Assembly: GCF_038396675.1 (NCBI RefSeq)
Contig: NC_088934.1
Span: forward strand, 39,328,501-39,392,500
Reading direction: 5' to 3'
Source of the DNA: Hydra vulgaris
Taxonomy: Eukaryota > Cnidaria > Hydrozoa > Anthoathecata > Hydridae
DNA: 64,000 bases
Part shown: positions 25,642 through 38,200 of the stretch, piece after piece
How the letters are laid out: each line of letters begins with the position of its first letter
Position numbering within the stretch: position 1 is the stretch's first letter
Program-made: the position numbers and the translations under genes
The notes under the pieces: model-generated
Seen by the model: only the letters and a program-made list of their open reading frames with translations
Database searches by the model: none
What the model was told of the DNA's origin: nothing

Positions 25642-26949
25642 CTGTGATCAAAAAGTAAGGTGAATTTTTAATTTAAACTTCCGGCCTTATTCGAATCGTC
25701 CAATCTTTTTTATTTTTAAGTTGGTAGGAATGTCATTAACATTTGCGCCAAATTACATGTCAAACTCATAATTATTTTTTTTTGTTTACGCTTGTTTCTG
25801 AAGTACCAAAAGTGCATTCGGCGATTTTCACGATGTCTAATTTTTTTGAGCAAAGAAGTGCTATTAAATTTTGTTTGCGGAATGATATTTCTGCTGCTGA
25901 AACGTATCGAATGTTGCAAAAGGCCTTCGGTGAAGAGACTATGTCTCAAAAAAATGTTTACAAGTGGTACAAAGACTTCAAAGAAGGCCAAGAACGTGTT
26001 GATGACTTGGAACGCTCCGGACGACCATCGACTTCGATTGATGATCGCCACATCAACAAAATCAAAGAATTGGTGCTTGCAAATCGTCGGTTAACCATTC
26101 GAGACCTTGTTGACATGGTTGGAATATCATTTGGGTCGGTGAAAGCAATTTTGAAGGATCATTTGGGCCTCAGAAGACTCAAATCACGTTTGGTGCCGAA
26201 ATTTCTCAATTTCTTTGAAAAAGAGCGTCGCATTAAAACGTGTGAAGCAATGCTTTCTGACTATCAAGACGTCTACAAACAAATTGTTACTGGCGATGAG
26301 ACTTGGGTCTACGCATACGACCCTGAAACAACCGACCAATCGAGTGAATACCGTGAAAAAGGCGAGCCGAGACCGAAGCAACCATGTCAAAGTCGCTCAA
26401 AAATCAAGGTCATGTTGACTGTTTTCTTTGATTATTGTGGTGTCGTGCACTACGAACTCCTTCCAACTGGCCAAATTGTCAACAAGGAATATAATTTAAG
26501 CGTTATACGACGTTTGCGTGAAGCTATTCGCAAAAAGAGACCGGAATTATGGGCCAATAACTCTTGGATTTTGCACCACGATAATGCGCCTTCGCACACA
26601 GCACTGGTTCTTCGTGAGTTTTTCGCCAAAAACTCTACCCATGTTGCTCCACAACCACCGTATTCGCCCGACTTAGCACCGTGTGACTTCTGGCTGTTCC
26701 CAAAGCTTAAGAGACCACTCCGGGGAAATCGTTTTGAGTCCATTGAAGAGATCCAACGTGAATCGGCACGCGCATTGAAGGCTATCCCTACCGAGGACTT
26801 TTCGGCATGCTTCGAAGACTGGAAAAAACGTTGGCAAAAGTGCATTGGGGCCGGGGGGGGGATTATTTTGAGGGGGACGATACAGATTTGGAAGAATAAA
26901 TAAAGATTTTTCATTTTGTAAAAAAATTCACCTTACTTTTTGATCACAG
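25642..26949 (+). mobile_element. mariner transposon, 1308 bp
   Basis: A perfect 28-bp inverted repeat, starting CTGTGATCAAAAAGTAAGGT, lies at 25642-25669 and 26922-26949, with TA at 25640-25641 and 26950-26951. The size is typical of mariner. It sits in the C-terminal coding part of the LINE; excision with one TA gives LANILVNIF in frame. Identical repeat ends and a nearly intact gene suggest a recent insertion. Confidence 0.96.
25833..26903 (+). pseudogene. mariner transposase (DD34D), C-terminal frameshift in a G9 run
   Basis: The likely start is the ATG at 25833 ([15 protein letters not shown]); the open frame begins earlier but that extension is not family-like. An N-terminal paired helix-turn-helix DNA-binding region ([25 protein letters not shown]) is followed by the catalytic triad counted from this start: D155 in TGDETWVY, D250 in HHDNAPSH and D285 in [11 protein letters not shown], with 34 residues between the last two, the DD34D signature of mariner. 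Family length is about 345-355 residues; this frame gives 356 before its stop. Near the end KCIGAGG should run into [12 protein letters not shown] and a stop, but a run of nine G (26853-26861) shifts the frame. The catalytic region is intact, so a homopolymer base-calling error is possible. Confidence 0.9.
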
Positions 26950-27021
26950 TAGTAAATATTTTTAAATCAAAACTTAAAGAAATAATTTTAATTAATCAAA
27001 ACATGACAGACTTCTTCTAGA

Positions 27022-27340
27022 GCTATATTTATTTGTTGGCCTTTGAAATATTGCGTAGTATATTTTCATTTTATTTGCAAAGGTTTAAAAATTTGGTTCT
27101 TTAAAAACTTTTTTTTATTTTTCTTATTATTAAAAACTAAAAATTTTTCCTTAAAATTTTAAATTCTTTTCATTATATTTCCTAATTAGGAATTCTTCAA
27201 TAATTCAATAATTAAAAATTTAAAAATTAAAAACTTTTATATATAGTTTTGAATTTATTTTTTCGTTCGTTTATTTTTTATTTTTCTTTGTGTTCAATTA
27301 TATTTGGTATATGGGTATATGTATATTGTTTTCCATGGGT
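27022..27340. other. AT-rich, no gene; possibly LINE 3' flank
   Basis: It follows the LINE stop at 27019-27021. No polyadenylate tail or target duplication could be fixed for the LINE 3' end. Confidence 0.4.

Positions 27341-28190
<850 letters not shown>

Positions 28191-28240
<50 letters not shown>
28191..28240. repeat. (TA)n microsatellite
   Basis: About 25 TA units abutting the CATCCCTAA end of the preceding block. Confidence 0.95.
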
Positions 28241-28241
<1 letters not shown>

Positions 28242-28770
28242 CCTATTTCATTAACTTGAATCTTGTTCCATTTAAATCTAATATATTGTTTTTATTTGTT
28301 TCATTTAAATTTAATATGTTGTTTTCATTTGTTTCATATAATTTTATTTATTAAAAGTTTTAACCTGCATAATATTTATATTTAAAATTATTTCTTTGTT
28401 CTCTATTTTTCCGTTTAGGTTAAAGTTGAAATATTTTCTATATTAGGCATCCTAAACTTTTCAATTGTTTAAAATTTAAGTAACAAAAAAATGAGACTAT
28501 TCTCAGAGGCAGGTAACTTTTTTGATGAAAAAAGAGCTAGTTAGTTGCCCAAAACTAGATAACAACTCTTTTAAACCTCAATATTTCTAAACTTCTTCCT
28601 TACATAATTGATTACTGCAAACAAAATAACATAGTGTTTGTTAAGAATTTTGTATTCTTTACTAAGGTTTACCTTTTGTTCTTTATCGCCCTGTAGGACA
28701 ATGATTTTTTTATTTAATTTGCACAGTCTGTGTCACATGTCTTAAAAAATAAAAGTAAAAAATAAATTTC
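28241..28770. other. AT-rich, no gene seen
   Basis: There is a short local duplication of ATTTGTTTCATTTAAAT-like sequence at 28265-28340 and nothing else recognisable. Confidence 0.4.
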
Positions 28771-28852
28771 GGCCGGAAATATTTTTATTCCGGCCGGAAT
28801 TGAAAATGACACAGATTCTATCCGGAATCCCGGCACATCCCTACTCACGTCA
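28771..28852 (-). mobile_element. Solo end fragment of a hAT-like element with CCGGCCGG motifs
   Basis: In reverse complement it begins TAGGGATGTGCCGGGATTCC and contains two CCGGCCGGAAT-type copies. This layout is typical of one family of animal hAT ends. The opposite end and any gene are absent. Confidence 0.5.
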
Positions 28853-28994
28853 TTATCTTCATTTTTTATCTTATTAATAAATGTATACATATAAATATAT
28901 TCACATTTATAAATGTGTTAAAGTTAAATATATGTAAAGTATTTATATACTGGCAAAATAAATTATAAAACAAAATAAATAAAAAACGCCTATC

Positions 28995-29320
28995 AAGCCC
29001 ACAAAAAAGCTATATTATACTAGTCAATCATTTAAATATAAAAAATGATTTACAAAACACGTGGCTCATAATGAAAGAGATTAATGGAAAAAAAATCATA
29101 ACCATTAATGGTCTTCCAAAAACCTATAGATAATTGGAAAATACTAACGATTCTTTAAGTTCCAATTCTTTAATCATGCATTTGTTAACACAGGTTTTAA
29201 CTTTAGGCTAAGGCTTAGCTTTTTATCGTCAATTATAGCAATTATCGTCAATAAAAAGCTAACTGATAATGAACTAATTGATGCAGTAAATTTAGTAAAG
29301 GGGTAGATGGCCCTTGTTGC
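28995..29320 (+). pseudogene. LINE fragment (pre-RT to first RT block), decayed
   Basis: The plus strand reads KNDLQNTWLIMKEINGKKI at about 29040-29100, then after frameshifts FNHAFVNTGFN, and at about 29255-29310 VNKKLTDNELIDAVNLVKG. These match the pre-RT linker and first RT block of the LINE at 22130-22450 (TWNVIKELIGKKKL, LTKNELLIAFQTLKLNKG). It ends abruptly just before the next element. Confidence 0.6.
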
Positions 29321-29856
29321 ACGCACATAGGGTGTGCATTGATAGATATATCAGACAGGCACATCATCATCATTAGGCATATATCGACAGATATATCAAT
29401 GCACAAACAATATGCGTATATATTGACTCACACACACGCACGCACAATAGGGGTCATTCATAAATGATGTCAGTATTTTTTCTCAATTTTTCGACTCCCC
29501 CTCCCCCCTTTGTCAAACTCTGTAAATTTTTGGCCAACCCCCCGTTATATATGATGTCAGTTTTTGTGTACTCCCCCCTAAAAACAATAAAAATGCATAA
29601 AAACCATTGATTTTTTTTCTGACCAAATTATATACTTGTATAATAGTAGATCTCATTAAATTATATTATATTATAGTCGATATCTCATTAAATAATCAAC
29701 TAAGCAAATAGTATTATATATCTTTAATATAATCTTCTCATGGGTTGTTGAAGTGATCATCGATTTAAACAATAGATAGTGAATGCTCTCCGCGCTCTAA
29801 AAGGATATCGTATTCTTGAGGTACAATCAAATTTGTTGCGTCAACTTCATTTCATC

Positions 29857-32338
29857 TTACCATTCAGCAGTTTCCGAACTCTTCTGCAAGGCAATGACTG
29901 CCAAAAATTCTGCTTGACGCTTGGCAGCGATACGAACAGGTTGGACCCTTTTGATTAGAGGGAGTGTTATAGCAGAAGAATGGATAGAAGCGTGCTTTTT
30001 CAACATAGCTTGAGAGGCAAAGTAGATATTGCACTTTTTACAGATTCTATCAGCTAGGCTAGAATGAATTGATGGAAAAAACGCATCATACGGCAAAATT
30101 GGAAATCCTTTGGCAGTACGAGGAAGAATACTTTCAATGTTTGATGCGATGAGCATAAAGACGGATGATGGAAACAATCTACTGCTTTGAGCCCGTCACT
30201 CGTTTGGTTGACAGGGACAGGTGACGGAAGAAATTTTGCTCTGATTAGAGTAAAGTAAGAGCTTCTAATAGTCCGACAACAAGAACGATTTTCACATTTC
30301 ACAATTTGAGTAAAATATTGACTTGTACAAAGATGATCGGCAATACAACGTTAATCTTGTAATAAAAGGCTCCTTGACTCTAGCTCTAATTTGTCTGGAT
30401 CAATATACTCTGCAATGTTTGGATAACCGCCAATTTGTAGGTCAGACCAAATATCAGCCAAAGCCTGTCCAGCAAAACCAAAGTTCTGTTTTTCTAAATT
30501 TTCATCTATTGTCCTGCCTGATTTAAAAAGGTATGTTGGTTATTACAGGTTAAAAATTATATTATTATTTTTACAAATTGACTTTTGTCAATGTAACTAC
30601 CTTGAGAATCAAGATGAGTTACGTCATGTTCGTGCGGAAGAATCACCCCAGATAATTCTTTAGATAGAGGTGCCATTCGTCGCTCAGCTCTGTTGAATGC
30701 ACTGCGGCCTCGAGCGTTCGTCATGATGAAAAGAGCGTCAAGGTTATTCTTCAAGAAATGATGAATCCCGATTTTAATTACTTTCTGGTATCTGGGATTT
30801 TCATTGAGTCCTCCATTGATGCTAAACACAACGATAGGCTTAACCATATTAGTTTGAGGATCTCTGGTAATAGAGTCGAATTCTTTGATAACCAAGAGCC
30901 GCTGAAAGTCTAATCCGTGAGCGAAGGCAGTCGAGGATGCGTGTTTTCCTGATCGAACAGCAATGTAGGTAGGTCCAGAATAAGTAACAGCATCTTTTTT
31001 CCGAGACCATCTTGTGTTTAGCAGTCACGACCCAGTCGTAGTCCGGAAGAGTTACCTGGTACTCCAAATGCATCAACAACGGCGACTGTTTTTTGGCTGC
31101 TGTGATTCCAATTGGCACTCTAGCCTTGTCGTCTTGGCTAATGAAACACACTTCATCTGGCCTTAAAATAGAACAAACTTCTTCCACATATTTTATAGTC
31201 AAACTGCAAAAGAGTCCGTCAACATGTTTTAAATGAGATTCCTTCTAAGGACTGATCAATCTAACAGGGACTGTTTTGACTTGCCTTTTGCCTTCTAATG
31301 TTCAGTAACTTCTCGGAAGTAGACGAGTATAGAGGGCGCTCTTGCTGATTGCAAATCCAATTTTGTTCATCTCGGATGTCAATTTGTCGAGAGTTTTAAT
31401 GCTCTAAATAATAAAGAAATATATTTGGATATAATCAACTTTTTTACGGAAAACGGGATTTATTTCGTAAATTGTATTCAAATCAAATCTTGAAATTAGT
31501 TGTTAACATTTCAAGGATATTTACAATAGTGCAAGTACTAATTAAGAGTAAAATTCTAATAAATACAATATTAACAAACATAGCTAAGCTATCATTACTC
31601 GAAGAACCTCTGACCAATGTCTTTCATCAGCGGACGAACCATGGAGAGCAATATCCATAATCGCCTTCAAAAGAAGAGGTTGATCTACTTCTAATTACGG
31701 TCAACCAGGTTTCTTTCTGATTTTTAGTTTTTCTTTGACTTCTGGATGCTTCAAGCAGATTTCCTCTATTCTAGCTTTTTTTGGTTCTCTAGTTTTCGTC
31801 TGTTGAGCTTGATCATACTTTTTTGGGCCAGTTCTTTATATAGATGAGCTAGTTTCTTCTTTTTCTTTTTCAAATCATCCTCTTCAGCTTCAGCAATGAA
31901 TCCACTTCTCTTTCTAGTCTTCAGTCCATCAACGTCACAATTTAAAGCTGCAATCTCAGAATTGAGTCAATCTTGAGCCACTGTTCTTGGATTTTTTTTG
32001 GTTTTTCGTTGATCATCAATAATAGATCGCTCATTGGTGGGCTCAACAAACTGTGAGGAATTCTTGTCAAATTCAAGTGGAGTATACGTGGGAGCAGACT
32101 GTTTTGGAGTATTGGCCCAAAATGATAACTGCTTGCTCTTGAACTTCATTCCCTTTTCATTAAATAAATTGATTAAATACATTACTCTTGATTCAAGACC
32201 CTTATGCACCAGCTTCTCTTCTTTTAGTGAATTCCATATACTTTGGACTTTTTTCTGGATATTTTAGCCTTTTTTTTATCGGGATGAGCATTTCCATACG
32301 AGACCATCAATAAGTTAAGTAATGCGGTTTTATCCATA
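29857..32338 (-). pseudogene. Unclassified transposase-like gene with SQDDKARVPIG motif
   Basis: The start is probably MDKTALLNLLMVSYGNAHPD at 32338. After a frameshift come KSKQLSFWANTPKQS (32209 onward), a Lys-rich coil, IMDIALHGSSADERHWSEVL (about 31665-31605), KIGFAISKSALYTRLLPRSY and LEGKRQVKTVPVRLI (about 31365-31260), then FISQDDKARVPIGITAAKK (about 31140) and MHLEYQVTLPDYDWVV. A frameshift at a T6 run (30995-31000) is followed by YSGPTYIAVRSGKHASSTAF, VVFSINGGLNENPRYQKV (about 30815), GRSAFNRAERRMAPLSKEL and, at the C-terminus, a C2H2 finger (CKKCNIYFASQAMLKKHASIH). I recall this block order from abundant unnamed proteins of cnidarians and molluscs with DGGPDENPRY, so NGGLNENPRY may have lost a catalytic Asp. 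Role as transposase is inferred from the inverted-repeat context. Confidence 0.65.
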
Positions 32339-32991
32339 TTTTAATATTGATTTATTAGTATTGTTTATATCACAATCAGAATAATGATTTTGCTCATCGT
32401 TAGCGCAAGCTTTTTAAAAGAGTTTCTTCAACCCGCTAGGGAGAAATTAGCGTTTCGAATTTTCAATAGACTTTATGTGTTTGCATTGCATCACGTTTTA
32501 CAATCAACTAGAGAGCAATTAGAGTTTCGTATTTAAAATAACGACAAATTAATTTCAAAAAATGACAAATTTATGAGTTTACTTTTATGAGTTTACTTTG
32601 AACCACATTTTATAATCCGCTAGGGAGCGAATAACGATTGCGAATTTTATATACAAAGAGTTAATATTTCTAACATAATTTGATTCGCAGTCAAATGATA
32701 ATATATTAATAAAACGATAGTAATTTTTATTTTACGTTAGTAGTTGTTATTTATTTAATGTCTCTATTAATATTATAAATAATTTAATAAAATGTAATAT
32801 CAAATTCCACGCATTTAATATTAATTTCCCCACAAACAAAACATCATTTCTATACCATTTAGTAGATGTAAATACCATTAAAATCTGCTCATTAAGACTA
32901 AAAAAATAATTTAAATTGACATCATTTTGGTCTCAACACCCCCTCCCCATTGTCAATTAGTGTCAAACTTTCCAGCACTCTCTCCCCCCTA

Positions 32992-33101
32992 TCCCAGTGG
33001 GCACGGTACGTTTTTAAAACGTTCTTTGGACGTTTTTATTAGGTTTAAACCTTATAAAAACGTCTAAAAAACGTTTTAAAAACGTACCGTGCCCACTGGG
33101 A
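32992..33101. mobile_element. 110-bp palindromic MITE
   Basis: The sequence is nearly a complete palindrome: it starts TCCCAGTGGGCACGGTACGT and ends with the reverse complement, with CGTTTTTAAAACG-type repeats inside. TA occurs on both sides (32990-32991 and 33102-33103). It sits about 30 bp inside the right end of the 29450-33131 element. Confidence 0.8.
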
Positions 33102-33131
33102 TATTTACTGACATCATTTATGGGTGACCCC

Positions 33132-33661
33132 ATAGCTTAACATTCATTTATTTTCAGTATTTAGTCTCAAAACTACAACTTTTTGGACGCTGTGTAAACC
33201 CTTCCCCGCGTTTTTTTCATAGTTTTTACTTGTTTATTGGATTTGTAAACATAATTTGGTCAGTAATTATTCAGATTAATCATTACATTAATTGAACTTT
33301 GTTATAAAACCAATTTAGAAGTGAAAATAATTTGAGTTCCGACATTTATATAGTTTGAAAATATTACGGTTCTGAAATTAGATTTGTTCCTCATAAGTAG
33401 TGATGTGCTGGGAACCCAGTTCGGACTCGAGGACCCGGTAATTTGGCTGTTTTTCGGGTACCCGGAATCAGCCATTTTGTTGCAGTACCCAGCACTGAGT
33501 ACCTAAAAAAAATTTTTAATAAAAATTAACTTTAAGTATTGTAACTATTTGTTTGAGTCGCAATTAAAATGGTGGATTGCTTTTAGCTTAAACTTCAACC
33601 AATAAACTTCTTGATATAAGTCTTAAAGTGTTATGGAGTCAATAACCGCATAGCTCTATTT
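33132..33661. other. Spacer with a possible hAT end fragment
   Basis: No gene. At about 33401-33510 TAGTGATGTGCTGGGAACCC and the later GGGTACCCGG/CAGTACCCAGCAC motifs look like a degenerate end of a hAT-type element, unpaired. Confidence 0.35.
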
Positions 33662-35225
33662 CAGGGTTGTCCAACGCGTGGCCCGCGGGCCAGAAGGTGG
33701 CCCTCGTCAGCCTATGGCATGGTCCGCATATCACGGTCCATTAATTTTGAATTTTTATTTTAATAAAAATTTCAAATAACAATAATAAAATAAGTTATAC
33801 AGCAACAGATATTATTTATATATTTATAATTCGAATTATACATTCGATTTCGATTATACTTTCACTATATAAATCCGCATTTGAAATAATAAAACGCGCG
33901 CTAAAGAAATAACATTATTTTTATATATTTAATAAAGATGGCTTCAGCTAAAAGACGTAGATGTGATACTGAAAGCGGTCATGGGGGTCGTGTATTTAAT
34001 CCTTCTTGGACAACTGACTATTTTGTACATGAACAAAGTCATTCTATTATATGTCTAATTTGTTTGGAGAAAATTGCCGTGTGTAAAAGTTATAATGTGA
34101 ACAGGCACTACACTACAAAACATGCTGTAAGTTATGACAAATTTAAAGGCCAATTTCGAATTGATAAGATTGAATTGTTGAAGAAAACTTTTCTTGCACA
34201 ACAATCAGTTATGAAAACTAAAGTGATTAGCTCTTACAGTGCTACCAAAATAAGTTTTTTAATGGCAGAAGCTATTGCAAAAAGTGGTAAACCTTTTTGT
34301 ACTGGAGATTTATTAAAAAACTGATTAAAAATATTTTGTAAAGAGATAAGTCCTGAAAAAACACCTACTGTTGAAGATCTTAGCCTCTCACACCAGACTA
34401 TTGCTAGAAGAGTTGAAGATCTATCAAAAAATATTGAATTATCATTAAAAGAAAAATTAAATAAATGTGAAACCTATAGTCTGGCACTGGATGAATCAAC
34501 AGACAGAGGTTAGCCATTTTTATTAGAGGTATAACTAGTAACTTTGAAGTAATTGAAGAACTGTTAGATATTAATCATATGAAGGACACAACAAGAGGAG
34601 AAGATATTCTCTCTGAAGTGAAAAAAACATTGGTGAAATTTGAATTACCAGAAAAGAAACTCTGTAGTGTCACTGCAAATGGAGCAAGTGCACTAACAGG
34701 AAAAAATATTGGATTTATTGCATTACTTAAGAAATCCATTAATCATGAAATTATTTCATATCACTGCATTATACACCAAGAGCAGTTATGTGCAAAAGTA
34801 TTGGAAATGAAGAATGTTATGGAACTTGTTATTCATACTGTTAACTTTATAAGAAGTCGTGGCCTTAATCACAGACAGTTCAAACAATTACTTGAAGTGA
34901 GGCTGAAGATGTAATTTATTTCAGCCAGGTTAGATGGCTTAGTCGAGTTGCTACTCTGAAAAGATTTTGGATACTATTACCTGAAATAGTGCTGTTTCTA
35001 AAAATTAAAGGGAAAGACACAAGCTTGCTTGAAAATATTGACTGTCTGAATGATTTAGCATTTTTGATTGACATGACTCAGATGTTAATGGAATTAAATC
35101 TTAAGTTGCAGGGTAAAGAGCAACTTATTAGTAAATTGTTTGAAAACGTAGAAACATTTGTTTTAAAATTAAAACTTCTGAAACAACAATTAAGTTCTAA
35201 AGTACTTGTCCATTTCAAGGCATTA

Positions 35226-38200
35226 CACAGTGGGCCAGAATGCACTTTTACTGGACAAAATTCATAACTAATTTAATATTAGAGCTATATTCACTAAAAT
35301 TAGTATGAGTACTAATATGATGTCTGCGCTTTTTATGAAGGTAATATTTTTTTATTTCGTTGCTATGGATACCTTTATTTTGCTTAGCAACAACCTACTT
35401 TTGTTATCTGCAGATATTTTATAAGTGCTATATTCACTAAATTTGGCATGAGTACCAATATGAGATCACACTTCTTACAAAAGTGATAATTTTTTAAATT
35501 TAGTTGTTATGGATACTTATATTGCTTAGTTACCGGATACTTTCCTTAGTTACAAAGTGGTAAATTGATATTTGAATATCTTATCGGATTTTTGACCCAC
35601 CTATATTGAATAAAAATTGAGTATTTAGGTAAATAATGTTTTAGGAATAATAAAAGCAAAAAATAGTGCAAGAAAACGTTATCATTTTTAAATTACATCA
35701 AAAAATTATAAAACAATAATATCGTTTGAAGATTGTTTAAGTAATTGTAAAACATCTGAAGGAAATGCTTTATGATTTGTTTGGTGTGATGTTGATTTAC
35801 GCAATGATGAAATAACAGGATCACTGGAAACTAGGAGTCTATTGATAAGATCAGTATTTGTTGCTTTTCTGGATGTTTTTCGGCTGAAATTTTCGCGATA
35901 AGATTTAAAGTCTTTATTTCTAGCCTCTTGAGCTTCCTCTGACATAAGTCCGATGGGTAATGTAAGGCTTTTAATTATGTCATGTCCATGTATCAATACT
36001 TTGTGAACTGATTGAGCCATGTAATACCATGGATAAAGGGACACATATAGTCTAAAAGTGTCAAAACAATAATCCTTGAACTTTAAGCAGTCTATTTCAT
36101 ATCCTGAAGAGAGCGTTACCAAGATAATGTAAAATCTGAATATAAGGTTTTGGTCAATACCCAGAATTTCAGCTGTTTGTTCATATGCTGCAAAAGCACG
36201 CCTTGAGGTATTGCCATCATTACTTGTTCCAGAACCACCACTTTTAGGGAAATCAACAACAAGTCCCATTTTGTTCATAAAATCAGTCTGAATCTTTTGT
36301 TTAGCTACAGATGCCTTTTCTTTGTGTTCTTTAGATCTTGCTTGCCACTTTCTTGTTTCTTTTTTATATGCAATGTGCAATAACATCTCAAAAAAATCGA
36401 ATCCATGCATGAAGACTGGAAAGACCATATTTGAACTCTCTGTTAGTATAATCTATATTAAGGATATCAAGACTATTCATATTTTTTGGAGAGACACCAC
36501 ACACTGAACAGCATTGGTATGAGTTATTTTTTTCAGATAATATTGTTTGAACCTTCCCATCAATCATTGTAAGTTCAATAATACAATTCACTTCAATAGA
36601 AGATCCGCAAACCTCTAATAAAATCATACCCAAGCTTTCTATCTCACTTTTAATGTACTGATCTTCTTCAATCACAGATTCCTTGGATTCCATTTTGTAT
36701 GCAAATCTTATGGGTCTACAATAGGCTGTGGAGGACGACTTTTGATTTCTCCAAATAGGCACCTTTTCGTTGCTGTTGTTAAATCCAGTCAAATCCAATG
36801 GGACAAGACAAGTAATAAATAATGATTCTTCACGCTTTAAATCTCTGTTAATGTCGGGTTCTGATAAAACTTGTTTATAAATGCTTTGGCCAGTAGCACC
36901 ATCAAAGCCAGCCTTACACGTTAGTGTCATTGTTTTTATTGCTTTGTCGTTCAATATCAAGTGCCTTAGCACATGTTCCTGAACTGCACAGATTCTTTGC
37001 AAAGTCATTAAATCTTTTAAAGGAACTGAAGCTGAATAGTCCTCCACTGTTATGTTTGCAGGATAACATTTCAATTTTGCATCTCTGACATCATTTAAAG
37101 CGGGGTAGATGTTATATTCTTTCTCCAAGGCTCCGCTTCTAATCAATTGATAGGAAGCTTTTGTCAGACTTGCATCAATTATTAAAGCCAGTGCTTCGTC
37201 TGCTGAATATTTAGTTGCTTTATCTGTATTTGATATATTTAAAACATTCTTGGCAGCAATAACAACAGATTCATCTCTAAATTTTTTATTAGCAGCAAAA
37301 AATAATTCATTGGATGAATGAGATTCAATTAAACAAGATACACGCCGTTTTTTAGTTTTATTAGAGCTATTATCAAATGCAACTGGTTTTCGACCACGTC
37401 TACTTGCAGTTGGTTCATTGTCTTTTTTTCTGACAATTAAATATTCATTAAGCCAGTTCACAAACTTCTTTTCAAAATTTTTCACAGTATAGTTTGCAGA
37501 TTTCCACTTTTTTTTATACAAGTAAACAAATCGTTGAACAGCATGTCTAAAATCAACGTCTTTAAAATCAGCAAATTTTGGCTGAATAAATTTTAATATA
37601 TCTTCAGTAATATTTTGTTTTAAAATACTAAGATTGTTTTTTTGGAGAAATCTATGAATGTCTAAGTTTAACAAAACCATATCTAAATAATTATTGTAAC
37701 AAGTATTTTGTATTTAAAAGTAAAATGTTATAATATATATGCCGCCTGGACTACTAATACTTGTTAGTAATTAAGTTACTACAAGTGTTAGTAACTAAAA
37801 TTAAAAGTAATTAAATTACTGTTAGTGTTAGTAATTAAATTACTAACAACTACCGAAAATATGTTGTTGCTATGTTATGCAAAGTAAGGTATCCATAGTA
37901 ACCAAAAAAAGTTAACCTCATAAGAATTCTGAATCTCATTTTAATACATACCCCCAATATTGTGTATTTAGCGCAAGTAAAATACTCTTTAAACAACGTT
38001 AATGTAAAAATGAGTTGTTGCTATGCAAAATTTAGTACCATAGCAACCAAGTTAAAACATACATAAAATCTGAACGGGGATTTAAGGGGACGAGCAATCA
38101 ATTAAAACTCGATTGAAGCATCATATAGCTCAAATAAATATAAGACAACACATGGCAAATTGTGGTAATTATTAGTTATTGAGCGGCAAAAAATAAGTTT

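Larger units (their letters stand above)
9166..27021 (+). pseudogene. jockey/CR1-like LINE ORF2 (endonuclease-RT), 5'-truncated and split by three direct and one nested insertion
   Basis: Pieces in order: 9166-9576, endonuclease C-terminus (VYLVGDLNLNVLEYD, ending SIDQI) then, after an internal deletion and a stop, the pre-RT linker NPWITTGILKSS and YYSNQLLKFKG; 22126-22639, TWNVIKELIGKKKL, one frameshift, then RT blocks (LKLNKGLGVDEISS, FPESFKTARV, ERIMHNR); 24421-25641, RT core with IFIDLSKAFDRVDHQ, CGVP-stop-GSILGP, the catalytic FADD (LDSILFADDTNLFYS), LSLNLTKTKY, KFLGVLLDE and the C-terminal GPQLWS; 26950-27021, FKSKLKEIIL and a stop. Between them lie the CACTA (9577-22125), pogo-like (22640-24420) and mariner (25642-26949) elements. 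Joining the flanks minus one target copy restores the frame at all three junctions (KFKGCTQKTW, IMHNRLFSF, LANILVNIF). Several other stops show it was dead anyway. Confidence 0.88.
29450..33131 (-). mobile_element. DNA transposon with GGGGTCA ends and unclassified DDE-type transposase, 3682 bp
   Basis: Ends read GGGGTCATTCATAAATGATG at 29450 and, in reverse complement from 33131, GGGGTCACCCATAAATGATG; similarity covers about 26 bp with two mismatches. ATA lies on both flanks (29447-29449 and 33132-33134), possibly a 3-bp target copy; a TA duplication cannot be excluded. Both subterminal regions carry C-rich tracts (CTCCCCCTCCCCCC type) and TGATGTCAG/GACATCAT motifs. One decayed gene on the minus strand. 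Confidence 0.75.

Noticed and set aside
25743-25832. Extension of the mariner transposase to an upstream start
   Set aside because: The extra 30 residues are not family-like; the ATG at 25833 opens the conserved N-terminus.
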